This document shows, in pieces, positions 1-8,757 of a stretch of 64,000 nt of DNA. Made by a program: the position numbers and the translations under genes. Position 1 is the stretch's first letter. Each line of letters begins with the position of its first letter. The notes beneath the pieces are model-generated. The model did no database searches and had not been told where the DNA came from. It was given only the letters and a program-made list of their open reading frames with translations. The stretch comes from Oceaniglobus ichthyenteri. GTDB taxonomy: Bacteria > Pseudomonadota > Alphaproteobacteria > Rhodobacterales > Rhodobacteraceae. The stretch spans positions 124,001 to 188,000 of the forward strand of contig NZ_QAGK01000002.1 in assembly GCF_003057885.1 (NCBI RefSeq). Reading direction: 5' to 3'.

Positions 1-1
1 T

Positions 2-244
2 TATTGGCTGTCGGCCATCGCCACCACCCTGAATATCACGCTGGAATTGCCAAAAGCGGGCGATTTTGGTGCCGCCTTGGGCGCGGCCCGGTTGGGGATG
101 ATGGCCGCCACCGGCGCAGGCGCCGAAATTGCCACCCCGCCCCCCATTGCGCGGGCGATCACGCCCGACACCGCCCTGACCCAAGGCTTTGCCGATCAGC
201 ATCACCGCTATCGCGCCGCCTATGAATTGTTAAAGGATCACTGA
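2..244 (+). CDS. xylB: Xylulokinase, C-terminal part (cut by window start)
   Basis: Only the last 80 residues are visible, in frame from base 2 to the TGA at 242-244. They contain the Gly/Ala-rich segment [18 protein letters not shown], which is typical of the end of FGGY-family sugar kinases, where it packs against the ADP site. Xylulokinase phosphorylates D-xylulose with ATP. The stop lies two bases before the ATG of xylose isomerase, so the two genes are almost certainly co-transcribed, and this neighbour is the main reason for choosing xylulokinase over another FGGY kinase. The N-terminal catalytic half is outside the window. Confidence 0.85.
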   Translation, partial: YWLSAIATTLNITLELPKAGDFGAALGAARLGMMAATGAGAEIATPPPIARAITPDTALTQGFADQHHRYRAAYELLKDH

Positions 245-246
245 TC

Positions 247-1545
247 ATGCGTTATTTCGATGGGATCGCCCCCGTTACCTTCACCGGTCCCGACACCACA
301 TCGGACCTGAGCTTTCGCCACTATGACCCGGATGAGTTGCTGAATGGTAAACGGATGGAGGATCATTTGCGGTTTTCCTGTGCCTGGTGGCATTCTTTCG
401 CGTGGCCCGGTGGCGACCCGTTTGGCGGACAAACCTTTGATCGGCCTTGGTTTGGCGATGATATGGCAGCGGCCAAGCTGAAGGCCGACAATGCCTTTGA
501 TCTGTTTGCCATTCTCGGCCTGCCCTATTTTTGCTGGCACGATGCCGATATCCGCCCCGAGGCCGATAGTTTTGCGCAAACATCGCGCAATCTGGCCGAG
601 ATGGTCGATTATATCGGTGAGAAGATGGAAAGCTCGGGCATGAAATGCCTGTGGGGCACGGCCAATCTGTTCAGCCATCGCCGGTTTATGTCGGGTGCCG
701 CCACCAACCCCGATCCGGATGTTTACGCATGGTCGGCGGCCACGGTAAAAACCTGCATGGATGCCACGATGAAGCTGGGCGGTGAAAACTATGTGCTGTG
801 GGGCGGGCGTGAGGGGTATGAAACCCTGCTCAACACCGATCTGGCGCGCGAACGCGAACAGGCGGGCGCGTTTTTATCCCGTGTAGTCGAATATAAACAC
901 AAGATCGGGTTCAAAGGCGCGATATTGATCGAACCAAAACCGCAAGAGCCGACAAAACATCAATATGATTATGATGTGGCAACGGTTTACGGTTTCTTAA
1001 AACAGTTCGGATTAGAACAAGAGGTACAGGTGAATATCGAACAGGGCCATGCAATTCTGGCCGGTCATTCGTTTGAACACGAACTGGCGATGGCGCGGGC
1101 CTTGGGAATTTTCGGCTCGATCGACATGAACCGCAATGATTACCAATCGGGGTGGGACACTGATCAATTCCCCGACAACCCGCGCGAGGCGGCGCTGGCT
1201 TATTACGAGGTGCTTAAGGCTGGGGGGTTCACCACCGGTGGTACAAATTTCGATGCCAAATTGCGCCGCCAATCACTGGACCCCATCGATCTGGTTGCCG
1301 CCCATGTGGGGGGGATGGATGTATGCGCGCGGGGGCTAAAGGCAGCCGCGGCAATGCTGAACGATGAGGCGTTGGAACAGCCGCGCGCCGAACGCTATGC
1401 CGGGTGGGACACGCCCGAAGGTGCCGCGCTTTTGGGCCAATCGCTGGACGACGTGCATGACAGGGTTGTGGCGGCCGATCTGCGCCCCGAACCCCGGTCA
1501 GGGCAGCAAGAGGTGTTGGAGAATATCGTGTCGCGCTATATCTGA
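247..1545 (+). CDS. xylA: Xylose isomerase
   Basis: A 432-residue class II xylose isomerase of normal length, interconverting D-xylose and D-xylulose in the cytoplasm with two divalent metals. The catalytic His98 and Asp101 sit in [13 protein letters not shown]. Metal-site segments follow in order: [34 protein letters not shown], and [16 protein letters not shown], with the closing [11 protein letters not shown]. The gene begins two bases after xylB and should be expressed with it. No xylose transporter or XylR is visible here; they may lie upstream of the window. It ends five bases before the convergent GntR gene. Confidence 0.97.
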   Translation: MRYFDGIAPVTFTGPDTTSDLSFRHYDPDELLNGKRMEDHLRFSCAWWHSFAWPGGDPFGGQTFDRPWFGDDMAAAKLKADNAFDLFAILGLPYFCWHDADIRPEADSFAQTSRNLAEMVDYIGEKMESSGMKCLWGTANLFSHRRFMSGAATNPDPDVYAWSAATVKTCMDATMKLGGENYVLWGGREGYETLLNTDLAREREQAGAFLSRVVEYKHKIGFKGAILIEPKPQEPTKHQYDYDVATVYGFLKQFGLEQEVQVNIEQGHAILAGHSFEHELAMARALGIFGSIDMNRNDYQSGWDTDQFPDNPREAALAYYEVLKAGGFTTGGTNFDAKLRRQSLDPIDLVAAHVGGMDVCARGLKAAAAMLNDEALEQPRAERYAGWDTPEGAALLGQSLDDVHDRVVAADLRPEPRSGQQEVLENIVSRYI

Positions 1546-1550
1546 AAGCC

Positions 1551-2225
1551 TCAATCCGTCGGCGGCGCGGGCTGATGGGCCAAGGCGACGCTGGCGGCGG
1601 CCATGATATGGGCCGACATCACGTTTTCGGCCCAGGTTTCGCCCCGGGCCGCGATCGCGTCGGTCAGTTCGCGGTGGTGGCCCAAAGATCGCTGCAAATC
1701 GGCCTCTGAATACAGGTGATACGTGCGCACCACCATGCCCACATCCACCGCAACCGACAACAAAGCCAACAAACGGGGCGAGCGCGCCGCCTCGGCAATG
1801 ATCCGGTGAAACCGCTCATTGGCCGCCGCGATCTGTTCGTAATCATGCTGCGATTTCGGCGGCGTATGACGGGCCATTTCATCGCAAAGCTGGCGCAGCG
1901 CCGCGATTTGATCCGGCGTGGCAAGTTTTGCGGCACGCCGCGCGGCATACCCTTCAAGCAGGCGGCGGATTTCGAAAATCTGCGCCATCTCATCCACCTG
2001 AAAACCGGCAACGCGGGTTGAATACCCTTCCTGTTTTTCAACGAACCCCTCCAGGATCAGGCGCGAAATCGCCTCGCGCACCGGGGTGCGCGACAGGCTG
2101 AGATCGGCGGCAAGACGTTGTTCTGTCAACCTCTCGCCCTGGGTCAGGCCACCTGTGATAATGGCACGCCGGATCGACAGATAAGCCTGCTCGGCGGCAG
2201 GCAGTTTCGCGTTTTCGTCGTTCAT
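1551..2225 (-). CDS. GntR-family transcriptional regulator (FCD/FadR subfamily)
   Basis: A 224-residue regulator. The N-terminal winged helix-turn-helix (about residues 15-80) holds the usual SLSRTPVREAISRLILEGF segment. The C-terminal helical FCD effector domain starts near FEIRRLLEGYAARRAA and carries Asp/His residues that in FadR-like proteins bind metal or a carboxylate ligand. I chose the ATG at 2225 because it overlaps the stop of the upstream lyase gene as ATGA; an in-frame extension upstream would lie within the lyase gene. Co-transcription with the lyase and the facing CoA-transferase suggests it senses an organic acid or acyl-CoA handled by those enzymes (inference). Probable operators lie at 3064-3150. 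Confidence 0.9.
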   Translation of the reverse strand: MNDENAKLPAAEQAYLSIRRAIITGGLTQGERLTEQRLAADLSLSRTPVREAISRLILEGFVEKQEGYSTRVAGFQVDEMAQIFEIRRLLEGYAARRAAKLATPDQIAALRQLCDEMARHTPPKSQHDYEQIAAANERFHRIIAEAARSPRLLALLSVAVDVGMVVRTYHLYSEADLQRSLGHHRELTDAIAARGETWAENVMSAHIMAAASVALAHQPAPPTD

Positions 2226-3115
2226 GCCATGATTTTCGGGAAACCCCCGGCCTTCATCACCATGCCCGGCACCGTGTGGCCCAGCTGTGATTGCAACCAT
2301 TCGGCGGCGGCGATGGATTTATCCAGATCCATACCTGTTTTCACGCCCGAACGATCCAGCATATACAACAGATCTTCGGTGGCGATGTTGCCTGTGGCAC
2401 GCGGTGCAAACGGGCACCCCCCCACCCCCCCAAACGATGCATCCAGCGCCCGCGCACCCGCCTCAATCCCGGCCCAGGCATTGGCGATGCCGGTGTTACG
2501 GGTGTTATGCAGGTGCAGCCGGATCGGCATGTCAGGATGGGCGCGGCGCACGGCGTTGACCCGGGTGGTCACATCGCGCGGCGTGGCCACACCGATGGTA
2601 TCGGCCAGGGCAATTTCCACCGGACCCACGGCAACACAGGCATCGACAACCTGCATCATCCGGTCCAGCGGCACCTCACCTTCAAACGGGCAACCGAATG
2701 CCGCGGCGATGGTCACACCAATCCGGATCGGATGCGGCTGGGCCATGATGTTGCGCAGGGCGGCAATGGTTTGTTCGGTTGTCGCGCCCTGATTTTTCTG
2801 GTTGAATGTATCGCTGGCCACGACGACAAAATTCGCCTCGTCCAGACCGGCGGCAAGGGCGCGATCAAACCCGCGCTGGTTCAACGTCAGGCCGATATGC
2901 TGGCCGGTGCCGCGCGGCAGGCTGGTGGCCACCTCATCGGCGTCGGCCATTTGCGGCACGCGTTTGGGATTGACGAAACTGGTCACTTCAATACGGGCCG
3001 CGCCAGCATCGCGCGCCATTTCGATCAGCGTCAGCTTTGTCTGCGAATCAAGAATGGTTTTCTCATTTTGTATACCGTCGCGCGGCGATACCTCAATTAT
3101 TTCGATATTTTCCAT
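2222..3115 (-). CDS. Hydroxymethylglutaryl-CoA lyase family protein
   Basis: A 297-residue HMGL-like TIM-barrel enzyme. Members cleave 3-hydroxy-3-methylacyl-CoA thioesters, such as HMG-CoA to acetoacetate and acetyl-CoA, or citramalyl-CoA. The N-terminal VSPRDGIQNE segment supplies Asp/Arg catalytic residues, HLHNT (201-205) gives metal-binding histidines, and the loop GVGGCPFAPRATGNIATED carries the conserved catalytic Cys234. Its partner across the divergent promoter is a family III CoA-transferase, so the pair probably activates and cleaves a branched hydroxydicarboxylate; the substrate is not decided by sequence. Start choice: ATG at 3115. An in-frame GTG at 3151 is possible, but its only Shine-Dalgarno-like bases touch the codon. 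Confidence 0.88.
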   Translation of the reverse strand: MENIEIIEVSPRDGIQNEKTILDSQTKLTLIEMARDAGAARIEVTSFVNPKRVPQMADADEVATSLPRGTGQHIGLTLNQRGFDRALAAGLDEANFVVVASDTFNQKNQGATTEQTIAALRNIMAQPHPIRIGVTIAAAFGCPFEGEVPLDRMMQVVDACVAVGPVEIALADTIGVATPRDVTTRVNAVRRAHPDMPIRLHLHNTRNTGIANAWAGIEAGARALDASFGGVGGCPFAPRATGNIATEDLLYMLDRSGVKTGMDLDKSIAAAEWLQSQLGHTVPGMVMKAGGFPKIMA

Positions 3116-3150
3116 GATTATCTGCCAAACTGGTTTGCATTTTGTATGCA
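3064..3150. promoter_or_regulatory. Candidate GntR operator, two direct copies
   Basis: The 11-base string CATTTTGTATR, extended to CATTTTGTATACC at 3064-3076 and CATTTTGTATGCA at 3138-3150, occurs twice, 74 bases apart. The core TGTAT(A/G)CA is a near-palindrome like those bound by FCD-type GntR proteins. One copy is in the gap between the divergent lyase and CoA-transferase genes and the other is inside the 5' end of the lyase gene. The GntR gene itself is the second gene of the lyase operon, so autoregulation plus control of the divergent gene is the simplest reading. This is inference from the repeat and its context. Confidence 0.5.
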
Positions 3151-3212
3151 CTCCTTACACCATATGAAAAGGATTCGCGACGGGCAACCGCCCACCCCAG
3201 AGGAGAAAACAA

Positions 3213-4418
3213 ATGAGTGACGAACGGCAAGGCCCGCTAACCGATCTTCGGGTCATCGAAATGGGGCAACTTCTGGCAGGGCCGTTCTGTGGCCAGTTAC
3301 TGGGCGATTTCGGTGCCGAGGTAATCAAATGCGAACAGCCCGGCGTGGGGGATCCGATGCGCCAGTGGGGACAGGAAAAACCCCATGGTAAATCCCTGTG
3401 GTGGCCCGTTGTCGCGCGCAACAAGAAATCGATCACCATCAATCTGCGCACCCCCGAGGGACAGGAGATGGTGAAAGAGCTGATCAAGGACACCGATATT
3501 CTGATCGAAAACTTCCGCCCCGGCACGATGGAGCGTTGGGGCATGGGGTATGAAGACCTTGCCGCGATCAACCCGCGTCTGATCATGGTGCGGGTCACCG
3601 GGTTTGGCCAGACCGGCCCCTATTCCAAACGCGCCGGATATGGCGCTATTGGCGAAGCGATGGGCGGTTTGCGGTATGTCGTGGGCGACCCCAGCAATCA
3701 GCCCAGCCGGATGGGCATTTCCATCGGCGATGAATTGGCGGCGGTACATGCCTGTATGGGCGCGCTGATGGCGGTCCATGCCCGTGAACGCACCGGCAGA
3801 GGCCAGGTTGTGGATTCTGCGATCTATGAATCGGTGCTGAACATGATGGAAAGCCTGGTCACTGAATATGATGTGGCGGGCTATGTGCGTGAACGGACCG
3901 GTGCAATTTTGCCCAATGTGTCCCCCTCGAACGTGTTTGACACCAAGGATGGCAAACTGCTGTTGATCGCTGCCAATCAGGATACCGTATTCAAACGGCT
4001 GGCCGAATCCATGGGCCGCCCCGAACTGGCCACTGACGAACGCTATGCCACCCATTCGGCGCGGGGCAAACACATGGTCGAACTCGATAATCTGATCAAT
4101 GACTGGACCAAAACCGTGCCTCTGGACGATCTGCAAAACCTGCTGAATGACAATGGCGTCCCTTGCGGGCTGATCTACAAGGCGCAGGATATGATCGATG
4201 ATCCCCACTTCAAGGCACGCGAAGCGTTGGTTGATGTCAAACACCCCGATTTCGGCATGATGAAAATGCAAAACGTCGCGCCGCGCCTGTCGGACACCCC
4301 GGGCAAGGTGCGCCATGTCGGCCCCGAACTGGGCCAGCACAACGATTATGTGTATGGCGACCTTCTGGGCCTCAACGCGGAAAAACGCGCCGATCTGAAG
4401 GCCAAGGGCATTATCTGA
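3213..4418 (+). CDS. CaiB/BaiF (family III) CoA-transferase
   Basis: A 401-residue cytoplasmic enzyme of the family that moves CoA between a thioester donor and a carboxylate acceptor (formyl-CoA, succinyl-CoA and similar donors). The N-terminal Rossmann-like half shows FGAEVIKCEQPGVGDPMRQW and FRPGTMERWGMGYEDL. The conserved catalytic aspartate is Asp173 in GISIGDELAAVHACMGAL. A strong ribosome site (AGGAGA) precedes ATG 3213. It is divergent from the HMGL-like lyase and GntR gene, with a shared control region of about 100 bases. Activation of a dicarboxylate to its CoA ester followed by lyase cleavage is the likely joint function; the acid is unknown. Confidence 0.9.
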   Translation: MSDERQGPLTDLRVIEMGQLLAGPFCGQLLGDFGAEVIKCEQPGVGDPMRQWGQEKPHGKSLWWPVVARNKKSITINLRTPEGQEMVKELIKDTDILIENFRPGTMERWGMGYEDLAAINPRLIMVRVTGFGQTGPYSKRAGYGAIGEAMGGLRYVVGDPSNQPSRMGISIGDELAAVHACMGALMAVHARERTGRGQVVDSAIYESVLNMMESLVTEYDVAGYVRERTGAILPNVSPSNVFDTKDGKLLLIAANQDTVFKRLAESMGRPELATDERYATHSARGKHMVELDNLINDWTKTVPLDDLQNLLNDNGVPCGLIYKAQDMIDDPHFKAREALVDVKHPDFGMMKMQNVAPRLSDTPGKVRHVGPELGQHNDYVYGDLLGLNAEKRADLKAKGII

Positions 4419-4436
4419 CCGCCAGCAAGAGGAGTT

Positions 4437-4491
4437 GTGGTTTTTTCTTGCTCGAAATATCCTGGGGAGTGTGAGGGGCCAGCCCCTCACA
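4437..4491. repeat. Half copy of a dispersed palindromic element with hairpin
   Basis: This gap after the CoA-transferase gene holds TTTTTTCTTGCTCGAAATAT followed by a perfect 9-bp hairpin (TGTGAGGGG, loop CCAG, CCCCTCACA; 4470-4491). Read on the minus strand it matches the composite at 16641-16700: G-rich hairpin, then CCCCAGGATATTT, then GAGCAAGAAAAAAC. The second arm seen in the copies at 16678-16738 and 28918-28998 is absent. No T-run follows the hairpin, so it is a poor intrinsic terminator by itself, though it may stabilise the upstream mRNA end. Confidence 0.6.
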
Positions 4492-4507
4492 AAGCAACGG
4501 TGAACCC

Positions 4508-5149
4508 ATGACCAACCTCGATGAAAACTATGCCAAGGCGGGCTATCACAAGAAACAAACCTGGGGCGACAACCCGGCGCTGTTGCTGGTTGATTTTGCG
4601 AATGCCTATTTCGATGAAATGTCACCGCTGTTTGGCGGCGATGGTTGTGAACACGCCCTGGATAACGCGGTCATTCTGGCCGATGCGGCCCGCGCGCGCG
4701 GTGTGCCGGTAATTTTCACCGAGGTGAAGTATCAAAAAGGCGGAGCCAATGGCGGCGCGTTTTATCAAAAGGTGCCCGCACTCAAGGTGTTTGACGAAGG
4801 TCAGGACACCCAACGCCTTGCCTCGCCCCTGCGGGTGATTGGCGATGATATTATGGTGACAAAACAATATCCCAGCGCGTTTTTCGGCACCTCGCTGGAT
4901 GCGACTTTGCGCAGTATGGGTGTTGATACCTTGTTGATCACCGGGCTTACCACTTCGGGCTGTGTACGGGCCAGTTGCATTGACAGTGTGTCTTTCGGGT
5001 TTGTCACCCTCGTGGTCAGCGATGCGGTGGGCGACCGGGCCGTTGGCCCGCACGACGCCAATCTGTTCGACATGTCGGCCAAATACGCCGATCTGCTGAC
5101 CACACGGGATGCAATCAAATATTTCGATGCGCTCAAATCTGCCGGATGA
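4508..5149 (+). CDS. Isochorismatase-family cysteine hydrolase
   Basis: A 213-residue alpha/beta hydrolase with the family triad: Asp29 (ALLLVDFANAYFDE), Lys119 (VTKQYPSAF) and nucleophile Cys152 (ITGLTTSGCVRASC). The C-terminal segment VGDRAVGPHDANLFDMSAKY resembles N-carbamoylsarcosine amidase and maleamate amidohydrolase more than true isochorismatase, so an amidase acting on a small carbamoyl or amide compound is likely. It follows the CoA-transferase by 89 bases containing a hairpin element, so co-expression is possible. The exact substrate cannot be read from the sequence. About 200 bases without a gene follow before gpsA. Confidence 0.88.
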   Translation: MTNLDENYAKAGYHKKQTWGDNPALLLVDFANAYFDEMSPLFGGDGCEHALDNAVILADAARARGVPVIFTEVKYQKGGANGGAFYQKVPALKVFDEGQDTQRLASPLRVIGDDIMVTKQYPSAFFGTSLDATLRSMGVDTLLITGLTTSGCVRASCIDSVSFGFVTLVVSDAVGDRAVGPHDANLFDMSAKYADLLTTRDAIKYFDALKSAG

Positions 5150-5283
5150 CGCCGTCGCCTCCGGTTTGCCGACCTGCATGCAAGCCATAGCCGCACGCCG
5201 CGTTTTACGCTAAGACAGCGATAGTTCAGCCCACCGCGCCGTCCACCAACGCCGCGCCAGTCACGTTTTCTGCACCACAGCAT

Positions 5284-5309
5284 GGAACCAGTGCAGGCGC
5301 AGCAGAGTT
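5284..5309 (+). promoter_or_regulatory. Possible EcfG-type stress promoter before the glucosylglycerol operon
   Basis: GGAAC (5284-5288), 17 bases, then AGTT (5306-5309). The alphaproteobacterial general-stress sigma EcfG is known to recognise GGAAC-N16/17-CGTT; here the last element has one mismatch. Placement is good: a transcript would start near 5315, about 30 bases before the probable TTG start of gpsA. Stress control would fit osmolyte synthesis. Many Rhodobacterales lack EcfG, so this is weak. Confidence 0.25.
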
Positions 5310-5346
5310 ACCGGGGTGGACGTTTGCGCAAACATCAGGAGCGTTT

Positions 5347-6492
5347 TTGACCGATATGACCAAAGATTCCAGCCGCCCGGCCCTCAGATCCCGCCCCTAT
5401 GACACGATTGCCGTTCTGGGCGCCGGGGCCTGGGGCACCGCATTGGCCAGCGTCGCGCGCCGTGCCGGGCGCAGTGTGCGGTTGTGGGGGCGGGATCAGG
5501 CGGTGATTGACGACATGAACCGCACCGGTCACAACACCCGGTATCTGGGCGATATTGATCTGGCCACAGGTATCGTGGCCACCACCGATCTGGCCGAAGC
5601 TCTGGCCGGGGCCGAGGCTGTTTTGATTGTCATTCCTTCGGTCGCGATCCGCGATATGTGCAAACAGATTGCGCCGCTGATTGGCAAGGGCGTCGCGGTG
5701 GCGATCTGCGCCAAGGGCATCGAAGAGGGCACAGGATATCTGATGGGCCATATCGCGGCTGACGTGCTGGGTATCAATCATCCGGTGGGCGTGATTTCCG
5801 GTCCGACCTTTGCCGATGAAACCGCGATGGGCCATTTCACCGCCGCAACGGTTGCGTTCAAGTTTTCCTATGATGACAGGTTGTCGCCGATGAACAGCCC
5901 CGCCGCCCGCATGGCCGTTTCCATGAGCACGCCATCGTTTCGTACCTATATATCCGATGATCTGGTGGGGGTGGAAATTGGCGGCGCGGTGAAAAACGTG
6001 ATCGCCATTGCCTGTGGCATGATGACGGGTGCGGGATTTGCGGAAAACACCCGCGCCGCCCTGATCACCCGCGGGATGGACGAAATGAAACGTCTGGCCG
6101 AAGCATTGGGCGGTCAGCGTGAAACCGTCACCGGCCTGTCGGGCGCGGGCGATCTGACGCTGACCTGTTCATCGCAAAGTTCGCGCAACATGTCGCTGGG
6201 CATGCAGTTGGGTGCCGGTATCCCGCGCGATCAGTGTTTTGATGGCAAACCCACCACGGTCGAGGGCGAGCACAACGCCATCACCGTCACCGATCTGGCC
6301 CGCCGCCTGGGTCTGGCCCTGCCGATTTGCGAGGCGGTGCGCCGTGTGTTGCATGACGGGGCCGACCTGCGCGATACTTTTGCCCATATGTGGTCTTCCC
6401 CGATCGAGGCCGAGCCGCGCGCGATGGGCCTGTCGTTCGATCACCCGTCGGGCCGTATGCCCACCCTTCCGATTGATGAGGTTTCTTCGTGA
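5347..6492 (+). CDS. gpsA: NAD(P)-dependent glycerol-3-phosphate dehydrogenase
   Basis: A 381-residue GpsA protein that reduces dihydroxyacetone phosphate to sn-glycerol 3-phosphate. The nucleotide-binding GAGAWG lies at 25-30, SGPTFADE near 151, the catalytic Lys216 in GGAVKNVIAIA, and NTRAALITRG plus GLSGAGDL follow. It is about 50 residues longer than typical GpsA, with an N-terminal extension and an insertion near 170-190. The TTG at 5347 is preferred because AGGAG lies five bases before it; ATG 5356 is the alternative. Its stop overlaps the next gene (GTGA). Being fused into an operon with a phosphatase and a GT20 synthase, it probably supplies glycerol 3-phosphate for glucosylglycerol rather than for lipids. 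Confidence 0.93.
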   Translation: MTDMTKDSSRPALRSRPYDTIAVLGAGAWGTALASVARRAGRSVRLWGRDQAVIDDMNRTGHNTRYLGDIDLATGIVATTDLAEALAGAEAVLIVIPSVAIRDMCKQIAPLIGKGVAVAICAKGIEEGTGYLMGHIAADVLGINHPVGVISGPTFADETAMGHFTAATVAFKFSYDDRLSPMNSPAARMAVSMSTPSFRTYISDDLVGVEIGGAVKNVIAIACGMMTGAGFAENTRAALITRGMDEMKRLAEALGGQRETVTGLSGAGDLTLTCSSQSSRNMSLGMQLGAGIPRDQCFDGKPTTVEGEHNAITVTDLARRLGLALPICEAVRRVLHDGADLRDTFAHMWSSPIEAEPRAMGLSFDHPSGRMPTLPIDEVSS

Positions 6493-7253
6493 CTATTCAA
6501 AGCACCGACACGACGCTCAGTGACAAACATTTCGTTCTGGCGACCGATCTTGATGGAACGTTTCTGGGCGGCACTGAGGATGACCGCAAGCGCCTGTATG
6601 ATTGGATCGAGGCGCACCGCGATACGGTCGGGCTGATCTTTGTCACCGGGCGCGATCCGCAGTTTATCGAACACATGTGTCATGATGGCCTGCCCTGGCC
6701 GGAATATGTGATCGGCGATGTGGGCACCACGATTGCACAGGTGGTCGATAAAAAGGTCAGCCCGATTCCGGCCCTTGAAACCGAGATATCGAAACTCTGG
6801 GGCAATGCGGGCCATCAGGTGCGCACCGCCTTGGCCGCTGTTCCGGGATTGACGTTGCAGGAAACCGATTTTCGCTATCGGGTCAGTTATGATTACGACC
6901 CTGACACATTTGATTCCGGCGCCCATGACATTATCGGCTCCATGGGTCTTGATACCCTCGTATCTGACAATCGGTATTTCGATGTTTTGCCCAAAGGGAT
7001 CAGCAAAGGCCCGTCTTTGCGGCTGCTGGCCAATCACCTGAATATTGCGCACCGCCGTCTTCTGGCGGCCGGTGATACGATGAATGATTATTCGATGCTG
7101 GCCCTTGGCGTGCCAGCCGTGGCTGTGGGCGGATCTGAACCGGCCCTCAGCGAACGATTGCGCGATATGAACCATGTGTACCACGCCAAGGCCATTGGCG
7201 CCGCCGGCATCCAAGAGGCGATTGCCGCGCTGAACCTGCACCCAAACGTATAA
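6489..7253 (+). CDS. ggpP: HAD-superfamily phosphatase, probable glucosylglycerol-phosphate phosphatase
   Basis: A 254-residue HAD hydrolase of the Cof/sucrose-phosphatase type. The nucleophile motif DLDGT is at 20-24 with Asp20 and Asp22, the Thr motif is in IFVTGRDP, a Lys is in LPKGISKGPSL, and the metal-binding AAGDTMNDYSML comes near 195. The GTG start at 6489 overlaps the gpsA stop by four bases; the next gene begins 10 bases after its stop. Placed between gpsA and a GgpS-like synthase, it most likely dephosphorylates glucosylglycerol phosphate to the free osmolyte. By sequence alone mannosyl-3-phosphoglycerate or sucrose phosphatase activity could not be excluded; the operon decides the call. 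Confidence 0.82.
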   Translation: MTIQSTDTTLSDKHFVLATDLDGTFLGGTEDDRKRLYDWIEAHRDTVGLIFVTGRDPQFIEHMCHDGLPWPEYVIGDVGTTIAQVVDKKVSPIPALETEISKLWGNAGHQVRTALAAVPGLTLQETDFRYRVSYDYDPDTFDSGAHDIIGSMGLDTLVSDNRYFDVLPKGISKGPSLRLLANHLNIAHRRLLAAGDTMNDYSMLALGVPAVAVGGSEPALSERLRDMNHVYHAKAIGAAGIQEAIAALNLHPNV

Positions 7254-7263
7254 GGATCCCCCT

Positions 7264-8757
7264 ATGTCGTCTGATCTGGTTATTGTCTATCACCGCCAAC
7301 CCTATGAAGAGGTTGAGGAAAACGGCAAGATCGTTTTCAAGGAAAACTCCAGCCCGAATGGCATTGTTCCGACGTTGAAAAGCTTTTTCGGCAGCGTCGA
7401 TCACGGCGCTTGGGTGGCGTGGAAACTGGCCGAGGATGTCAATGATCCGGGCTTTGAACAGGTTGTCGAAATTTCCGACAGCTATGGCACATATTCGGTG
7501 TCGCGCCTGCCCCTGACCGCCGAACAGGTGACTGATTTCTACCACGTCACCAGCAAAGAGGCGTTTTGGCCGATCCTGCACGGGTTTCGCGAACGCTATA
7601 ACTATGACCCGGTCGATTGGAAGAATTTCCGCGACGTGAACCGCGCCTTTGCCGAGGCGGCCGCCGCCGAGGCCAAGATTGGCGCGGTGGTTTGGGTGCA
7701 TGATTACAACCTGTGGCTGGTGCCGGGATATTTGCGCAAAATGCGCCCTGACGTGCGGATTTCATTCTTTCACCACACGCCGTTCCCCGCTGCGGATATG
7801 TTCAACGTCCTGCCCTGGCGCAAGGAAATCGTCGAAAGCCTGCTGGCCTGTGACATTGTCGGGTTTCACATTCCGCGCTATGCATCGAATTTTGTCTCGG
7901 TCGCGCGATCGCTGTTTGACGTCGAAGAAATCGTGCGCGTGCGGGTGGATGATGATTTCATCGCCGAAGGCACCGCGCTGACCGAACGCACCGTGCCCAC
8001 CCATATCACCCACAACGATCAGAGGGTGCAAATCTGCACCGCGCCGGTCGGGGTGGATGTGAACTATATTCTGGGCAAGGCCGATTTGCCCGAAACCGCC
8101 GAACAGACCGCCGCCATCCGCGAAGAAATGGGCGATGCGCAACTGATCCTGTCGGTTGGGCGCACCGATTACACCAAAGGCGGCGCCGATCAGTTGGAAA
8201 GTTTCGGCCGCGTGTTAGAGGCAAACCCGCAATTGCGCGGCAAGGTCCGGTTGATGCACGTTTCTGTCAGCGCCAACCGCAGCATGGCCGCCTATGCCGA
8301 AGTGCAAGACACGATCGAACAAACCGCCGGGCGGATCAATGGCCGGTTCGGCACCTTTGACTGGACACCGATCACGCTGATTTCGCGCGCGGTGCCGTTT
8401 GCCGAATTGATTGCCTATTATCAGGCGGCCGATGTGGCATGGATCACGCCGCTGGCCGATGGGATGAATCTGGTATGCAAGGAATACGTGGCGGCGCGCA
8501 CCGATGGCGATGGCGTTCTGGTTCTGTCTGAATTTGCCGGTGCGGCGGTTGAAATGGGCGCGGCGGTGATCACCAACCCCTATTCCTTCCGCTCGATGGA
8601 TAACGCAATCCTGACGGCCCTTGCCATGCCCAAGGACGAGCGGCGCAAGCGGATGGCGCTGCTGCGCAAGGTTGTGCAGAAATATGACATCCGCGCCTGG
8701 GGCGATGCCCAGGAGGCCGCGTTCAACGAGGCGATGAAGGAACGATCAACCGTCTGA
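7264..8757 (+). CDS. ggpS: Glucosylglycerol-phosphate synthase (GT20 family)
   Basis: A 497-residue retaining glycosyltransferase of family GT20, related to trehalose-6-phosphate synthase OtsA. The N-terminus ([31 protein letters not shown]) follows cyanobacterial GgpS rather than OtsA, which begins with a NR...P...GL pattern. Family signatures include [43 protein letters not shown] and the donor-site [18 protein letters not shown]. GgpS makes glucosylglycerol 3-phosphate from ADP-glucose and glycerol 3-phosphate, which the neighbouring gpsA product provides. A ribosome site (AAGGA) precedes the ATG. The 3' end overlaps the convergent AbrB gene by 12 bases. Confidence 0.88.
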   Translation: MSSDLVIVYHRQPYEEVEENGKIVFKENSSPNGIVPTLKSFFGSVDHGAWVAWKLAEDVNDPGFEQVVEISDSYGTYSVSRLPLTAEQVTDFYHVTSKEAFWPILHGFRERYNYDPVDWKNFRDVNRAFAEAAAAEAKIGAVVWVHDYNLWLVPGYLRKMRPDVRISFFHHTPFPAADMFNVLPWRKEIVESLLACDIVGFHIPRYASNFVSVARSLFDVEEIVRVRVDDDFIAEGTALTERTVPTHITHNDQRVQICTAPVGVDVNYILGKADLPETAEQTAAIREEMGDAQLILSVGRTDYTKGGADQLESFGRVLEANPQLRGKVRLMHVSVSANRSMAAYAEVQDTIEQTAGRINGRFGTFDWTPITLISRAVPFAELIAYYQAADVAWITPLADGMNLVCKEYVAARTDGDGVLVLSEFAGAAVEMGAAVITNPYSFRSMDNAILTALAMPKDERRKRMALLRKVVQKYDIRAWGDAQEAAFNEAMKERSTV

